From contig JAZRNN010000019.1 in NCBI GenBank assembly GCA_045648175.1, forward strand, positions 1 to 28,967: 28,967 nucleotides of DNA, read 5' to 3'. Below, in pieces: positions 21,508 to 28,967 of the stretch. A model generated the notes under the pieces. The model made no database searches. It saw only the letters and a program-made list of their open reading frames with translations, and was not told the origin of the DNA. Position 1 is the stretch's first letter. Every line of letters begins with the position of its first letter. Origin of the DNA: SIG440 sp045648175. GTDB taxonomy: Bacteria; Bacillota; Clostridia; Monoglobales; Monoglobaceae. The position numbers were made by a program, and so were the translations under genes.

Positions 21508-22800
21508 GTGTCAAGAAGTATTATCAAACTTACAGCAATCGTTGTTGTAATTGCGGCACTTCTGTTTGTTGCACTGTACGGACTTGACTTTACTGACAAA
21601 GTTAGATTCCCCGGCATCCTTGACCCCGACGGTGTTGTTCAGGGTCTTGACCTTAAGGGTGGTTCAGTAATCGTATTTGAAGCACAGGAAGCCGATCCGT
21701 CAGATGAACAGATGGATACCGTAGCAAACATGATGAGAACTCGTCTGGACGGTCTTAACTACAGTGAGGCAACAGTTACCAGACAGGGTACCAACAAAGT
21801 CAGAATTGAAATTCCTTCAGTTTCTGACCCCAAGGAAGCAGCAGAGACTCTTGGTGCAACAGCACAACTTCAGTTTGTTGATGCCAAAGGTAATGTAGTG
21901 CTAACAGGTGCTGATGTTAAAACAGCTTCTGCTCAGTATGGTCAGCTTTCAGAGCTTGGTGCTGCAGAAAACTTTGTTGAGCTTGAGCTAACCGAAGAAG
22001 GCAGAAAGAAATTTGCAACAGCTACCGCAAATGCAGTTGCCCTTAAATCATCAAACGAAAACTTTATCGCAATTATGATGGACGAACTTATTATCTCAAT
22101 GCCCAGTGTAAACGAAACAATTAACAGCGATACCTGCGTTATCTCAGGTGGCTTTGATGCATCATCCGCTCAGGCATTGGCAGCAAATATCCGTTCAGGT
22201 CAGTTGCCCTTCTCACTTTCACAGGTAGAGCTTCGTGCAATCAGCGCAACACTTGGTGACACCGCTCTCCAGACCTCACTTATCGCAGGTCTTATCGGTA
22301 TTATCCTTGTTATGCTGTTTATGCTTCTGTTTTACAGACTGCCCGGTTTCCTTGCATCACTTGCATTGGCAGGATATATGGGCATAGTTGGTATCATTCT
22401 TGCTAACCTTCACGTTAACCTTACTCTTCCCGGTATTGCAGGTATTATCCTTTCAATCGGTATGGCGGTTGACGCAAACGTTATCATTTTTGAAAGAATT
22501 AAAGAAGAGCTTAAACTTGGTAAAACAGTACGCAGCGCGGTTGATGCAGGCTTTAACAGAGCACTCTCTGCCGTTATCGACTCTAACATCACAACCATCA
22601 TTGCGGCTGTTATCCTTATGATTTTGGGTACAGGTACAATCAAGGGCTTTGGTACAACTCTCCTTATTGGTGTTGTTGTAAGTATGATTTCTGCAATCTT
22701 TATCACCAAGTTCCTTCTTAAGCAGATGATTGGTATGAATGTAAAGAACCTTTGGCTCTATGGAATTAACACTAAGAAGGAGGATGCAAAGAATGCTTAA
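21508..22800 (+). CDS. secD: Protein translocase subunit SecD
   Basis: A 430-residue RND-type membrane protein that, with SecF, uses the proton gradient to help exported proteins leave the Sec channel. One N-terminal helix is followed by GLDLKGGSVIVFEAQ near residue 48, the P1 periplasmic-type domain including GGFDASSAQALAANIRSGQL, and then five helices. The last part includes SIGMAVDANVIIFERIKEEL, with the conserved Asp, and RALSAVIDSNITT. The P1 domain is short, as in Firmicutes. The start is GTG at 21508 with AAGGAGG upstream. secF overlaps its end by 8 bp. Confidence 0.96.
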   Translation: MSRSIIKLTAIVVVIAALLFVALYGLDFTDKVRFPGILDPDGVVQGLDLKGGSVIVFEAQEADPSDEQMDTVANMMRTRLDGLNYSEATVTRQGTNKVRIEIPSVSDPKEAAETLGATAQLQFVDAKGNVVLTGADVKTASAQYGQLSELGAAENFVELELTEEGRKKFATATANAVALKSSNENFIAIMMDELIISMPSVNETINSDTCVISGGFDASSAQALAANIRSGQLPFSLSQVELRAISATLGDTALQTSLIAGLIGIILVMLFMLLFYRLPGFLASLALAGYMGIVGIILANLHVNLTLPGIAGIILSIGMAVDANVIIFERIKEELKLGKTVRSAVDAGFNRALSAVIDSNITTIIAAVILMILGTGTIKGFGTTLLIGVVVSMISAIFITKFLLKQMIGMNVKNLWLYGINTKKEDAKNA

Positions 22801-23716
22801 TATCGCAGGAAACAAAAAGATTTTCTTTATTATTTCACTTGTACTTATGGTTGCGAGTGCAGTATCTCTTCTCCTCCAGGGCTTTAACCTTGACACAGAC
22901 TTTGCAGGCGGTATGGCTGTTACCTTTGGCATCGGCACGGACTTTGAAGTTAAGGATATAGAAGCTTTAGTATCTGAAGCTCTTGGTGTAAACAAAGAGG
23001 CATCTTCAGTTCAGAAATCTGAAAATAACGAGGTTATTATCAAGTTCGGTTTTGATAATACTCTCAAAACCGACGATGAAAGAACTGCATACAGCAACGA
23101 AAAGATTGACGCAATCAAAGCAAAGCTTACCGAAAAATACGGCGAAATCGAGGTTAAAAACCAGGATGTTGTTTCACCTTCAACCGGTAAAGAGCTTGCA
23201 AGAAGTGCTGTATGGATGTCAATTTTTGCAGCACTTGCAATTCTTATTTATGTAACATTCAGATTTGAATTTGTTTCAGGTGTTTGTGCTGTTATTGCTC
23301 TTATCCATGACGTACTTATCCTTTGCGGTATATATTCAATTTGCAGAATAGCAATTGATACAAACTTTATCGCAGCGGTGCTTACAGTTCTTGGTTATTC
23401 AATCAACGCAACAATCGTTATCTTTGACAGAATCCGTGAAAATACACGTCACGCAAAGAAACAGACATATTCTGAAATTGCAAATACAAGTATTAACCAA
23501 ACGCTTAGCCGTTCAATCAACACAACTGTTACCACACTTCTTACAATCGGTATGGTGTTTATTTTGGGCGTTACATCCATTAAGGAATTTGCTCTTCCCA
23601 TCATCATAGGTATTTTAATCGGTACCTATTCATCAATATGCATTGCAGGTACAGTTTGGGCAACATGGAAGGATTCAGCAGTTAACGCAAAAGCAAAGGC
23701 TAACGCAAAGAACTAA
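22793..23716 (+). CDS. secF: Protein translocase subunit SecF
   Basis: A 307-residue partner of SecD with six membrane helices. Motifs are DTDFAGGMAVTFGIG after helix 1, RFEFVSGVCAVIALIHDVL in the middle and SINATIVIFDRIREN, followed by NQTLSRSINTTVTTLLTI. Both match SecF. The ATG at 22793 has AAGGAGG 9 nt upstream inside secD, and the two genes overlap by 8 bp, so they are translationally coupled as separate proteins. An in-frame upstream extension into secD is rejected. A terminator follows at 23741. Confidence 0.96.
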   Translation: MLNIAGNKKIFFIISLVLMVASAVSLLLQGFNLDTDFAGGMAVTFGIGTDFEVKDIEALVSEALGVNKEASSVQKSENNEVIIKFGFDNTLKTDDERTAYSNEKIDAIKAKLTEKYGEIEVKNQDVVSPSTGKELARSAVWMSIFAALAILIYVTFRFEFVSGVCAVIALIHDVLILCGIYSICRIAIDTNFIAAVLTVLGYSINATIVIFDRIRENTRHAKKQTYSEIANTSINQTLSRSINTTVTTLLTIGMVFILGVTSIKEFALPIIIGILIGTYSSICIAGTVWATWKDSAVNAKAKANAKN

Positions 23717-23740
23717 AATCCGTATTTACGGCAAAAATTT

Positions 23741-23768
23741 AAGGAGATGCAAATGCATCTCCTTTTTT
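23741..23768. terminator. Terminator of secD-secF
   Basis: AAGGAGATGC (23741-23750) and GCATCTCCTT (23755-23764) pair around AAAT, followed by four more T. The leftward gene ending at 23783 may use it too, since the minus strand continues AAATTTTTG. Confidence 0.92.
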
Positions 23769-23782
23769 GTATAACTAATTCA

Positions 23783-25831
23783 TTACTTTATCATATAATT
23801 ATAAAGCATAACAGCCGCCTCGGCACGTGTAATCTCATCCTGCGGTCTAAGATTTCCTCCGTCACCGCAAATTACGCCCATTCCTGTCAGGATTGCAGGA
23901 TATCCGATTTTACCCTGCGAAATCTTATGTCCGTCAGCATATTCCACCCTGTATATATTGCTGAGCTTTGCAATCTCATCCAATCCGCAAAATCTTATCA
24001 TATAAACACAGGCATATTCTCGCTTTACCTCGCTATCCGGAGCTTTTTCTTCTTCGGCCAGGATGCCTTCATTAATTAAATCTTTGTAAAGCATTTCTTC
24101 TTCCTGACTGAGATAACTTTTATATCTTATTCCCGCACCAAACAATCTCAGCAAATCAGACTGAGAGATTGGCGAATCAGGATTAAATTTTTCGCCTTTA
24201 AAGCCAATCTGAATTTCAGCAAGCTTGTTTATCATTTCCTCCGCCCAATGGCCTTCAATGTCGGAATATTTAAACTCTGCAGGCTCTTCAATCGCTCCGT
24301 CAAGGTATTTTTCACCTGTAACAGCATCAAGCATTATTGCGTCTGTCACGGTAAAACACACGTTATATACGCCGCTTGTTAGTATGTAAACCTTTTTGAG
24401 TGGCGAGATATTCAGCATCTTATCATATGCAACAGTACTGTCAACAGCCCTTTCGGCATCCTTGAAATTCTTATCCTCATAGTCGAACCTATAGCTTGTT
24501 ATCCTGCTTGCATCATTATCAAATTCCACATAGATGCTGTCATTAATGTATCTTATTCCGTTTACTGTTCTGTCGTAGTTTCGTGAAACTCCCCAGTTTA
24601 AAACGTCTTCTCCTCGCTTTTCAAACTCCTTCAGCTTTTCACCTGACGCAGCCTTTAAAAATTCATCAAGCTTTTTGTTTGCATCAATCTTTTGAGCCTC
24701 AGTCAGTTCTGTCTCCTTGCTGTTTTGATGATATACTCTGTTGTAAATGCTGAGAATTTCTCCTGTTTCGCCATCGGCTGTCACAGACAGATATCTGTTA
24801 TTATTATTTTTATAACTGAGTGATACATAATATTTTTCGTTATTTTTATTTATATTGTAATCTTCATACTCAAGTGTACTGTCAAAATTTATATATGGAA
24901 GTTTTTTAAGAATTGCTTCAACATCAGCTCTTGAAATTACTCCTTCTATCATATCAAGTTCTTTAATTTCCTGCTCGGTGAGCATTTCTTTTCTGGCAGA
25001 ATTTATAGAATCTTCCGCCATCGTGCCTGCACTTTCAAAATAAATCTCATTATTTATATCTTCTGTGACGATTTCGCCGCTTTCGGCTAAAATATAGCCC
25101 GCCTCGTTATCCTTAAAGCGGTATACAAGCGTAACGTTGTCGCGCTCTTCCTCTGCTTTGGGGTTATAAGCCAAATATTCATCCTTATAAATCAACTCTA
25201 TAGGGAACGTTTCTTTATATTTTGACGCATAGTCATCAATTACATTAAGTGACTCATTAAACTTTGCATCATAATTAAAGTTTATGTATGCGTTTCTTAC
25301 ATACGCCTTATCGTCATAAATTCTGATGTTTATACTTGCATTGTTATCCTTTACCTCTATGCCGCATCGTATGCGTCTGAAAGTCAACTGGTATGACAAA
25401 TTATTTACATACCACGAATCTTCATCATATACAAGCTTGTCATTTTCGTTTTCAAAAGTTTCGGGAGCAATCTTTTTAAGAAAACCCTCTGCAAAATCAA
25501 CAATTTCACCCTTCGACCAACCGGTTAGTTTTTTATCCGATTTCAAAGAATTGTCATAGGCATAATAATGCGAAATTCTCCCCTCACTGTCAGAAGAAAC
25601 TTCGATATATGCATTGCCATCAGCAGTCTGCCACATAAAAGAATAATTAGTTTTGTCATTTTGCTGAGATGTATAAGGTGTAAATTCAGTATACTCTTCG
25701 GGAATATCAATTTTTTGTTTGACCTTTATAAGTACATCCTGCATCTCGCCCGATGTATTGCTGTCGGCAATTACAGTAATATATGACAAAATCATAGTCA
25801 CAGCCAATATTCTGCTTATCATTTTTTTCAT
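23783..25831 (-). CDS. YcdB/PepSY-like protein with C-terminal SLH repeats
   Basis: A 682-residue exported protein. A signal peptide spans about 1-24 (MKKMISRILAVTMILSYITV). The long middle part, about 30-510, has alternating beta and helix segments of the YcdB/YcdC (DUF4901, PepSY-like) type, seen in at least two copies: each has a helix, then a tyrosine-rich strand pair and a GEI-type turn, such as SVTADGETGEILSIYNR. The C-terminal 160 residues are SLH-like: YSDIEGHWAEEMINKLAEIQ with GEKFNPDSPISQSDLLRL, a degenerate second copy, and GDGGNLRPQDEITRAEAAVM. It should be wall-bound through SLH. PepSY-type domains are often protease inhibitors; no enzyme motif is seen. The ATG at 25831 is chosen over a TTG six bases earlier; AAGGG is upstream. 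Confidence 0.78.
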   Translation of the reverse strand: MKKMISRILAVTMILSYITVIADSNTSGEMQDVLIKVKQKIDIPEEYTEFTPYTSQQNDKTNYSFMWQTADGNAYIEVSSDSEGRISHYYAYDNSLKSDKKLTGWSKGEIVDFAEGFLKKIAPETFENENDKLVYDEDSWYVNNLSYQLTFRRIRCGIEVKDNNASINIRIYDDKAYVRNAYINFNYDAKFNESLNVIDDYASKYKETFPIELIYKDEYLAYNPKAEEERDNVTLVYRFKDNEAGYILAESGEIVTEDINNEIYFESAGTMAEDSINSARKEMLTEQEIKELDMIEGVISRADVEAILKKLPYINFDSTLEYEDYNINKNNEKYYVSLSYKNNNNRYLSVTADGETGEILSIYNRVYHQNSKETELTEAQKIDANKKLDEFLKAASGEKLKEFEKRGEDVLNWGVSRNYDRTVNGIRYINDSIYVEFDNDASRITSYRFDYEDKNFKDAERAVDSTVAYDKMLNISPLKKVYILTSGVYNVCFTVTDAIMLDAVTGEKYLDGAIEEPAEFKYSDIEGHWAEEMINKLAEIQIGFKGEKFNPDSPISQSDLLRLFGAGIRYKSYLSQEEEMLYKDLINEGILAEEEKAPDSEVKREYACVYMIRFCGLDEIAKLSNIYRVEYADGHKISQGKIGYPAILTGMGVICGDGGNLRPQDEITRAEAAVMLYNYMIK

Positions 25832-25904
25832 TAACAATCATCCCTTCTTTATAATAATACCATCCACTATATAAAAAAGTTGCATATTTTAGAAAAATTT
25901 ACAA

Positions 25905-25941
25905 AAAAAGTCAAGATAGCAATAAACTATTTTGACTTTTT
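25905..25941. terminator. Terminator of ddh
   Basis: Arms 25905-25919 and 25927-25941 pair over 15 positions with one G-T wobble around a 7-nt loop, with A-rich and T-rich ends. It lies 6 nt past the ddh stop and can act in both directions. Confidence 0.85.
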
Positions 25942-25947
25942 ACTTCA

Positions 25948-26934
25948 TTACAAAAGTTCTTTGCGAAGGTCTGCAGGGTCTTTTGCACTTAGCATTGACG
26001 GAGCAATATCCAAAACAGTCTTACAACCACAGTCACCCATTTTATTCAGCTTGTATGCTGCCCTTGCATATGCAACAATTACAGATGCGGTAAACTCAGG
26101 GTTGGAGTCAAGCTTCAGGCTGTATTCGATTATATGCTGATGTTCAAGGTTTGCTCCTGTTCTGCCGCTACGGATAACAAAACCACCATGTGGAATTCCG
26201 CTATGGTCACGATTAAGTTCGTCCTGAGATATAAAGTGAACTATTGTATCATAGTCTGCAAAATAATTTGGCATTGACTTTATTTCGCTTTCAATTCTTG
26301 CCTTGTCTGCCCCTTCTTCTGCCACAACAAAACATTCCCTTAGGTGCTTTTGGCGGGTTGTGAGTTCAGGATTTGAACCGCTGCGGACAGCCTCAAGCGC
26401 TTCGTCAATAGGAATAGTATATTGCTTTGCGTCAAGCACGCCTTCAATTCTGCGTATTGCATCCGAGTGTCCCTGACTTACGCCCTTGCCCCAGAAGGTA
26501 TAGTCCTTTCCGTCAGGAAGGACAGCGCCTGCATACATTCTGTTGAGTGAGAACATACCCGGGTCCCAGCCGACCGAAATTATAGCAACCTTGCCCGATT
26601 CCTTTGCTGCCTTGTCAACATTTTCAAAGTGTTCGGGGATTTTTGCGTGTGTGTCAAAGCTGTCAACCACGTTGTATAACTTTGCCGTTTCAGGAGTCTG
26701 TACGGGAAGGTCGGTTGCACTGCCGCCACACAGAATAAGGACATCAATTTTATCTGTCATATCCTTAAGCTTGTCCGCATTATAAACCCCTACTCCTTCT
26801 GCATTGATTTTAAGTGTATTCGGGTCGCGTCTTGTAAATACTGCAACAAGCTCCATATCAGGATTTTGAGCTACCGCACACTCAACACCACGACCTAAAT
26901 TTCCATATCCGTAAATTCCTATTTTTATACTCAT
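25948..26934 (-). CDS. ddh: meso-Diaminopimelate D-dehydrogenase
   Basis: A 328-residue NADPH enzyme that converts tetrahydrodipicolinate with ammonia directly to meso-DAP, bypassing the acylated intermediates. The N-terminal nucleotide loop is GIYGYGNLGRG at residues 6-16. The sequence VLILCGGSATDLPVQTPE (substrate-binding loop), the DSFDTHAKIPEHF stretch and SVGWDPGMFSLNR are characteristic of Ddh, as are WGKGVSQGHSDAIRRIEGV and HGGFVIRSGRTG. Length is normal. AAAGGG precedes the ATG. It is a single-gene unit with its own promoter and terminator, about 10 kb from asd-dapA-dapB, which supply its substrate. Confidence 0.96.
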   Translation of the reverse strand: MSIKIGIYGYGNLGRGVECAVAQNPDMELVAVFTRRDPNTLKINAEGVGVYNADKLKDMTDKIDVLILCGGSATDLPVQTPETAKLYNVVDSFDTHAKIPEHFENVDKAAKESGKVAIISVGWDPGMFSLNRMYAGAVLPDGKDYTFWGKGVSQGHSDAIRRIEGVLDAKQYTIPIDEALEAVRSGSNPELTTRQKHLRECFVVAEEGADKARIESEIKSMPNYFADYDTIVHFISQDELNRDHSGIPHGGFVIRSGRTGANLEHQHIIEYSLKLDSNPEFTASVIVAYARAAYKLNKMGDCGCKTVLDIAPSMLSAKDPADLRKELL

Positions 26935-26970
26935 TTTATTTATTCCCTTTCACATTAATTTAACTATGTT

Positions 26971-26999
26971 ATTTTATCATAATTTAAGTTTCAAGTCAA
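26971..26999 (-). promoter_or_regulatory. Promoter of ddh
   Basis: On the minus strand TTGACT (26999-26994) and TAAAAT (26976-26971) are 17 bp apart, starting 10 bp after the stop of the upstream gene. Confidence 0.8.
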
Positions 27000-27008
27000 T
27001 TTTAATAT

Positions 27009-27701
27009 TTAGAAAAACAGCTTTCTTTCCATAATTTCACGTGCTGACTTATTTATTGCAAGATAGAACATCAACCCTCCAAGTAAAACAAGCACAACAA
27101 AAGGAAAAAGCGACCAGCCAATAAAACTAATCGTAAATGTCAATGACATAAAAAATTCTATCAGCATAATAAATGCACCTGTCACAGTAAATGCACCGCC
27201 GCATATATAAAGCTTTCCCTTTTTAAGATAGTAAAATAACGTTACTACCGCAGTTGTTATAATTCCAAATCCGCCGGCAACCGGAAAGGCAAAGGTTAAA
27301 AACCAATCTCCGCCCGTTTTACAGTTTATATAAAGCAGATATCCGATTATACAAACAAACGTACAGGGTGTAAATATCACGGGATTTGGCTTTTCAAACC
27401 ACATTGGCAAAGCAAAAGCAACATAACTTAAAACAAGTGCACCCAAAACATAACCAAACCAATTTATATATTTATCAAATAGAAAATCAGCAAGATAAGA
27501 TACAATAATTGGAATTAAAAACATAATAATAACCGCACCGTTAAAAGCACTTGAACGGCGTTTTATCACGGGTATTCTGTCAGTTGGATACAAAGCCTCT
27601 TTGTGTTTAATCACAATATCCGGATGATATACACGTGTATTGCAAAGGGGACAGATTTTTTCAGTATTTTCAAGCTTAACTCCACAATTTATACAGTACA
27701 T
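27009..27701 (-). CDS. Zinc-ribbon membrane protein, DUF6320-like
   Basis: A 230-residue protein with an N-terminal zinc ribbon, Cys3, Cys6, Cys17 and Cys20 in MYCINCGVKL and KICPLCNTRV, then about 30 polar residues and six membrane helices from residue 55 on. The build matches DUF6320 proteins of Firmicutes, which to my recollection are often coded beside condensation/alcohol-acetyltransferase-type enzymes, as here. No function is known. The ATG at 27701 has GAGGC upstream and lies 10 nt after the stop of the acetyltransferase-like gene, so the two are cotranscribed. No terminator is seen after it; the ddh promoter follows immediately. It might bring the enzyme to the membrane or move its product, which is only a guess. 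Confidence 0.72.
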   Translation of the reverse strand: MYCINCGVKLENTEKICPLCNTRVYHPDIVIKHKEALYPTDRIPVIKRRSSAFNGAVIIMFLIPIIVSYLADFLFDKYINWFGYVLGALVLSYVAFALPMWFEKPNPVIFTPCTFVCIIGYLLYINCKTGGDWFLTFAFPVAGGFGIITTAVVTLFYYLKKGKLYICGGAFTVTGAFIMLIEFFMSLTFTISFIGWSLFPFVVLVLLGGLMFYLAINKSAREIMERKLFF

Positions 27702-27711
27702 TTTGATTGCC

Positions 27712-28967
27712 TCACTTTCTGTTACTTTCTAAAACGGCATCTATCCCCATTTCTTTTAAAACATAATAAAAATGTTTTTCAAGTTCAGGTGGGCAGATAT
27801 TTCGTATAAAATTCACATACACCATATCTTGATATGTTATAACTCCGCAATTATACGGTGCAGCCGCTTGCACACCTAAAATAAAATCCATACGAGTTAT
27901 GTATTTTTGCATAATTTCGGGCAGTTTTACACGCCCAAGATTTGAAAGTGTAAGGCAGGCTTTTTTCTCTCCAACGCTGTCAAATACCGCCTTCATCACC
28001 ACATTTTTAAGTGGCAACGGCGCAAGTCTTAAAAGCACATTCTTTTCATCATTCACATTAGCCGCAATAACGCTGCTCATATGCTTTGCTGTTACCTCAG
28101 TACCCATTTTATGATAAATAATTTTCAGAATTTCATCGAATGTATATTCACCCAGTCTTGGGTCTAATTCAGGGATTGTAAACATCGCGAAGTTTCTCAA
28201 CGTTTTGTACGGATATAAATTCCTTAAATTCACAGGAATTAAAAGCTTTATTCTCTTCTGTTTTTTTACAGACGGTGTCTTTTCGTTTTGCAAATTCAAA
28301 AGAGCTTTCATAAGCACCGCACTTAAAAATACTGTAAGTGTGGTGTTATATTGATGAGCCTTATATATAAGCTCTCGGGCAGACAGTTTAAAGCAAGTGA
28401 GATTTAAAAAACCTTGAGGTTCAGGTTCTCCGCTCATATGCCATGCATTTGTATCCTTCCTTGGCAAAGGTACATTTCCTGAAACTTTTAAAAAACAGTC
28501 TTCAACTTCTTCGTCATCAGGCTTTTGCCTTCTGTCTAATATTCCATCCGCTAAAGGGATTGATATACCGTACTTTTGTTCTAAATACTCTGCAAGTAAA
28601 TTTTTCAAAAACACCAAAGCCCCTGTGCCATCGGTAAGAGAGTGAAAAAATTCAACCGCTATACGATTTTTATATGCAATTACACGAAATGCACATCTTC
28701 TCATCTCATTTCTGCTCATAAATGTAAGTGGATAGCTGTATTCTTCCATAATTTCAGGTGCAGCTTCCACCTCCTGAAGATAATACCAAAACATACCCTT
28801 TCTAAGCCTTGACGCAATAGTAGGAAATCTTTTTATAACAACTTCAAGTGCCGAAGAAAGTACATTTTTATCTACCTCCTCGATTAAAGTTGCAGATTGA
28901 CGAAATACGTTGCTCCAGTTTTTACGTCTTGCCGCAGGATAAATTTTTGCCGCATTATCAAGCCTTG
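27712..28967 (-). CDS. Condensation/alcohol-acetyltransferase-like enzyme, 5' end beyond the window
   Basis: At least 417 residues of a CoA-dependent acyltransferase-like protein (BAHD/condensation/AATase fold). The frame stays open from the internal ATG at 28794 to the right edge, adding RLDNAAKIYPAARRKNWSNV, which looks like the true N-terminal region, so only a few codons are probably missing. The active-site motif is FHSLTDG in place of HHxxxDG: the second His and the Asp-Gly are kept, the first His is Phe. Later, LLIPVNLRNLYP and LTLSNLGRVKLP match the second-half landmarks of the fold. Relatives include alcohol acetyltransferases and polyketide-associated PapA-like enzymes; the substrate is unknown. 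It is followed 10 nt later by the DUF6320-like gene. Confidence 0.75.
   Translation of the reverse strand, partial: RLDNAAKIYPAARRKNWSNVFRQSATLIEEVDKNVLSSALEVVIKRFPTIASRLRKGMFWYYLQEVEAAPEIMEEYSYPLTFMSRNEMRRCAFRVIAYKNRIAVEFFHSLTDGTGALVFLKNLLAEYLEQKYGISIPLADGILDRRQKPDDEEVEDCFLKVSGNVPLPRKDTNAWHMSGEPEPQGFLNLTCFKLSARELIYKAHQYNTTLTVFLSAVLMKALLNLQNEKTPSVKKQKRIKLLIPVNLRNLYPYKTLRNFAMFTIPELDPRLGEYTFDEILKIIYHKMGTEVTAKHMSSVIAANVNDEKNVLLRLAPLPLKNVVMKAVFDSVGEKKACLTLSNLGRVKLPEIMQKYITRMDFILGVQAAAPYNCGVITYQDMVYVNFIRNICPPELEKHFYYVLKEMGIDAVLESNRK

Noticed and set aside
22760..22792. In-frame upstream extension of SecF into SecD, or a SecDF fusion
   Set aside because: SecD has its own stop at 22800 in another frame, and AAGGAGG supports the ATG at 22793.
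28443..28794. Internal ATG at 28794 as the start of the acyltransferase-like gene
   Set aside because: The same frame is open to the window edge and encodes a family-like N-terminal region, so the gene is truncated by the window rather than starting there.

Overview
The window (about 29 kb, low GC, AT-rich intergenic DNA, strong AGGAGG-type ribosome binding sites, several textbook TTGACA-17-TATAAT promoters) looks like chromosomal DNA of an anaerobic clostridial Firmicute. Supporting signs are SLH-domain surface proteins, a SpoIID/LytB protein, the queA-tgt-yajC-TIGR04086-secD-secF order, FeoAB with a FeoB-associated Cys-rich peptide, and DAP synthesis that includes meso-diaminopimelate dehydrogenase. 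No phage, insertion sequence, CRISPR array or plasmid gene is visible.

Layout. 1-2760: the N-terminus of an unknown gene, a ClC-type anion transporter and a CPA2 cation/proton antiporter, all on the minus strand. 2818-3401: a leader hairpin, a CAT-anticodon tRNA (probably tRNA-Ile2) with its own promoter, and a compact structured stretch that repeats the tRNA 3' end. 3402-8084: a six-gene minus-strand operon behind one strong promoter: CpsC/Wzz-like, CpsD-like tyrosine kinase, CpsB-like PHP phosphatase, VanZ family, an unknown anchored coiled-coil-like protein and an SLH protein. It carries a tyrosine-phosphorylation relay but no glycosyltransferase. 8125-8740: pgsA-like gene. 8804-8935: remnant of a YitT/DUF2179 gene. 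8970-11549: feoA-feoB-FeoB-associated peptide, with GTTAG/CTAAC dyads on its promoter. 11640-12465: divergent mgtC-like gene.

12472-16422: asd-dapA-dapB plus an AEC transporter, minus strand, with hairpins between the first three genes. 16528-20325: spoIID-like gene, queA and tgt. 20358-23768: yajC, TIGR04086 membrane protein, secD and secF. 23783-25831: YcdB/PepSY-like protein with C-terminal SLH repeats. 25905-26999: ddh, which with asd-dapA-dapB points to the one-step dehydrogenase route to meso-DAP. 27009-28967: a zinc-ribbon membrane protein (DUF6320-like) and a condensation/alcohol-acetyltransferase-type enzyme that runs off the right edge.

Most genes are ordinary housekeeping. The best candidate for something less described is the 3.4-8.0 kb operon, where a capsule-type kinase/phosphatase relay is joined to VanZ, an unknown membrane-anchored protein and an SLH protein. 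Secondary points of interest are the tRNA-adjacent element, two hairpins that would mask ribosome binding sites, the non-Fur-like feo operators and the DUF6320/acetyltransferase pair.
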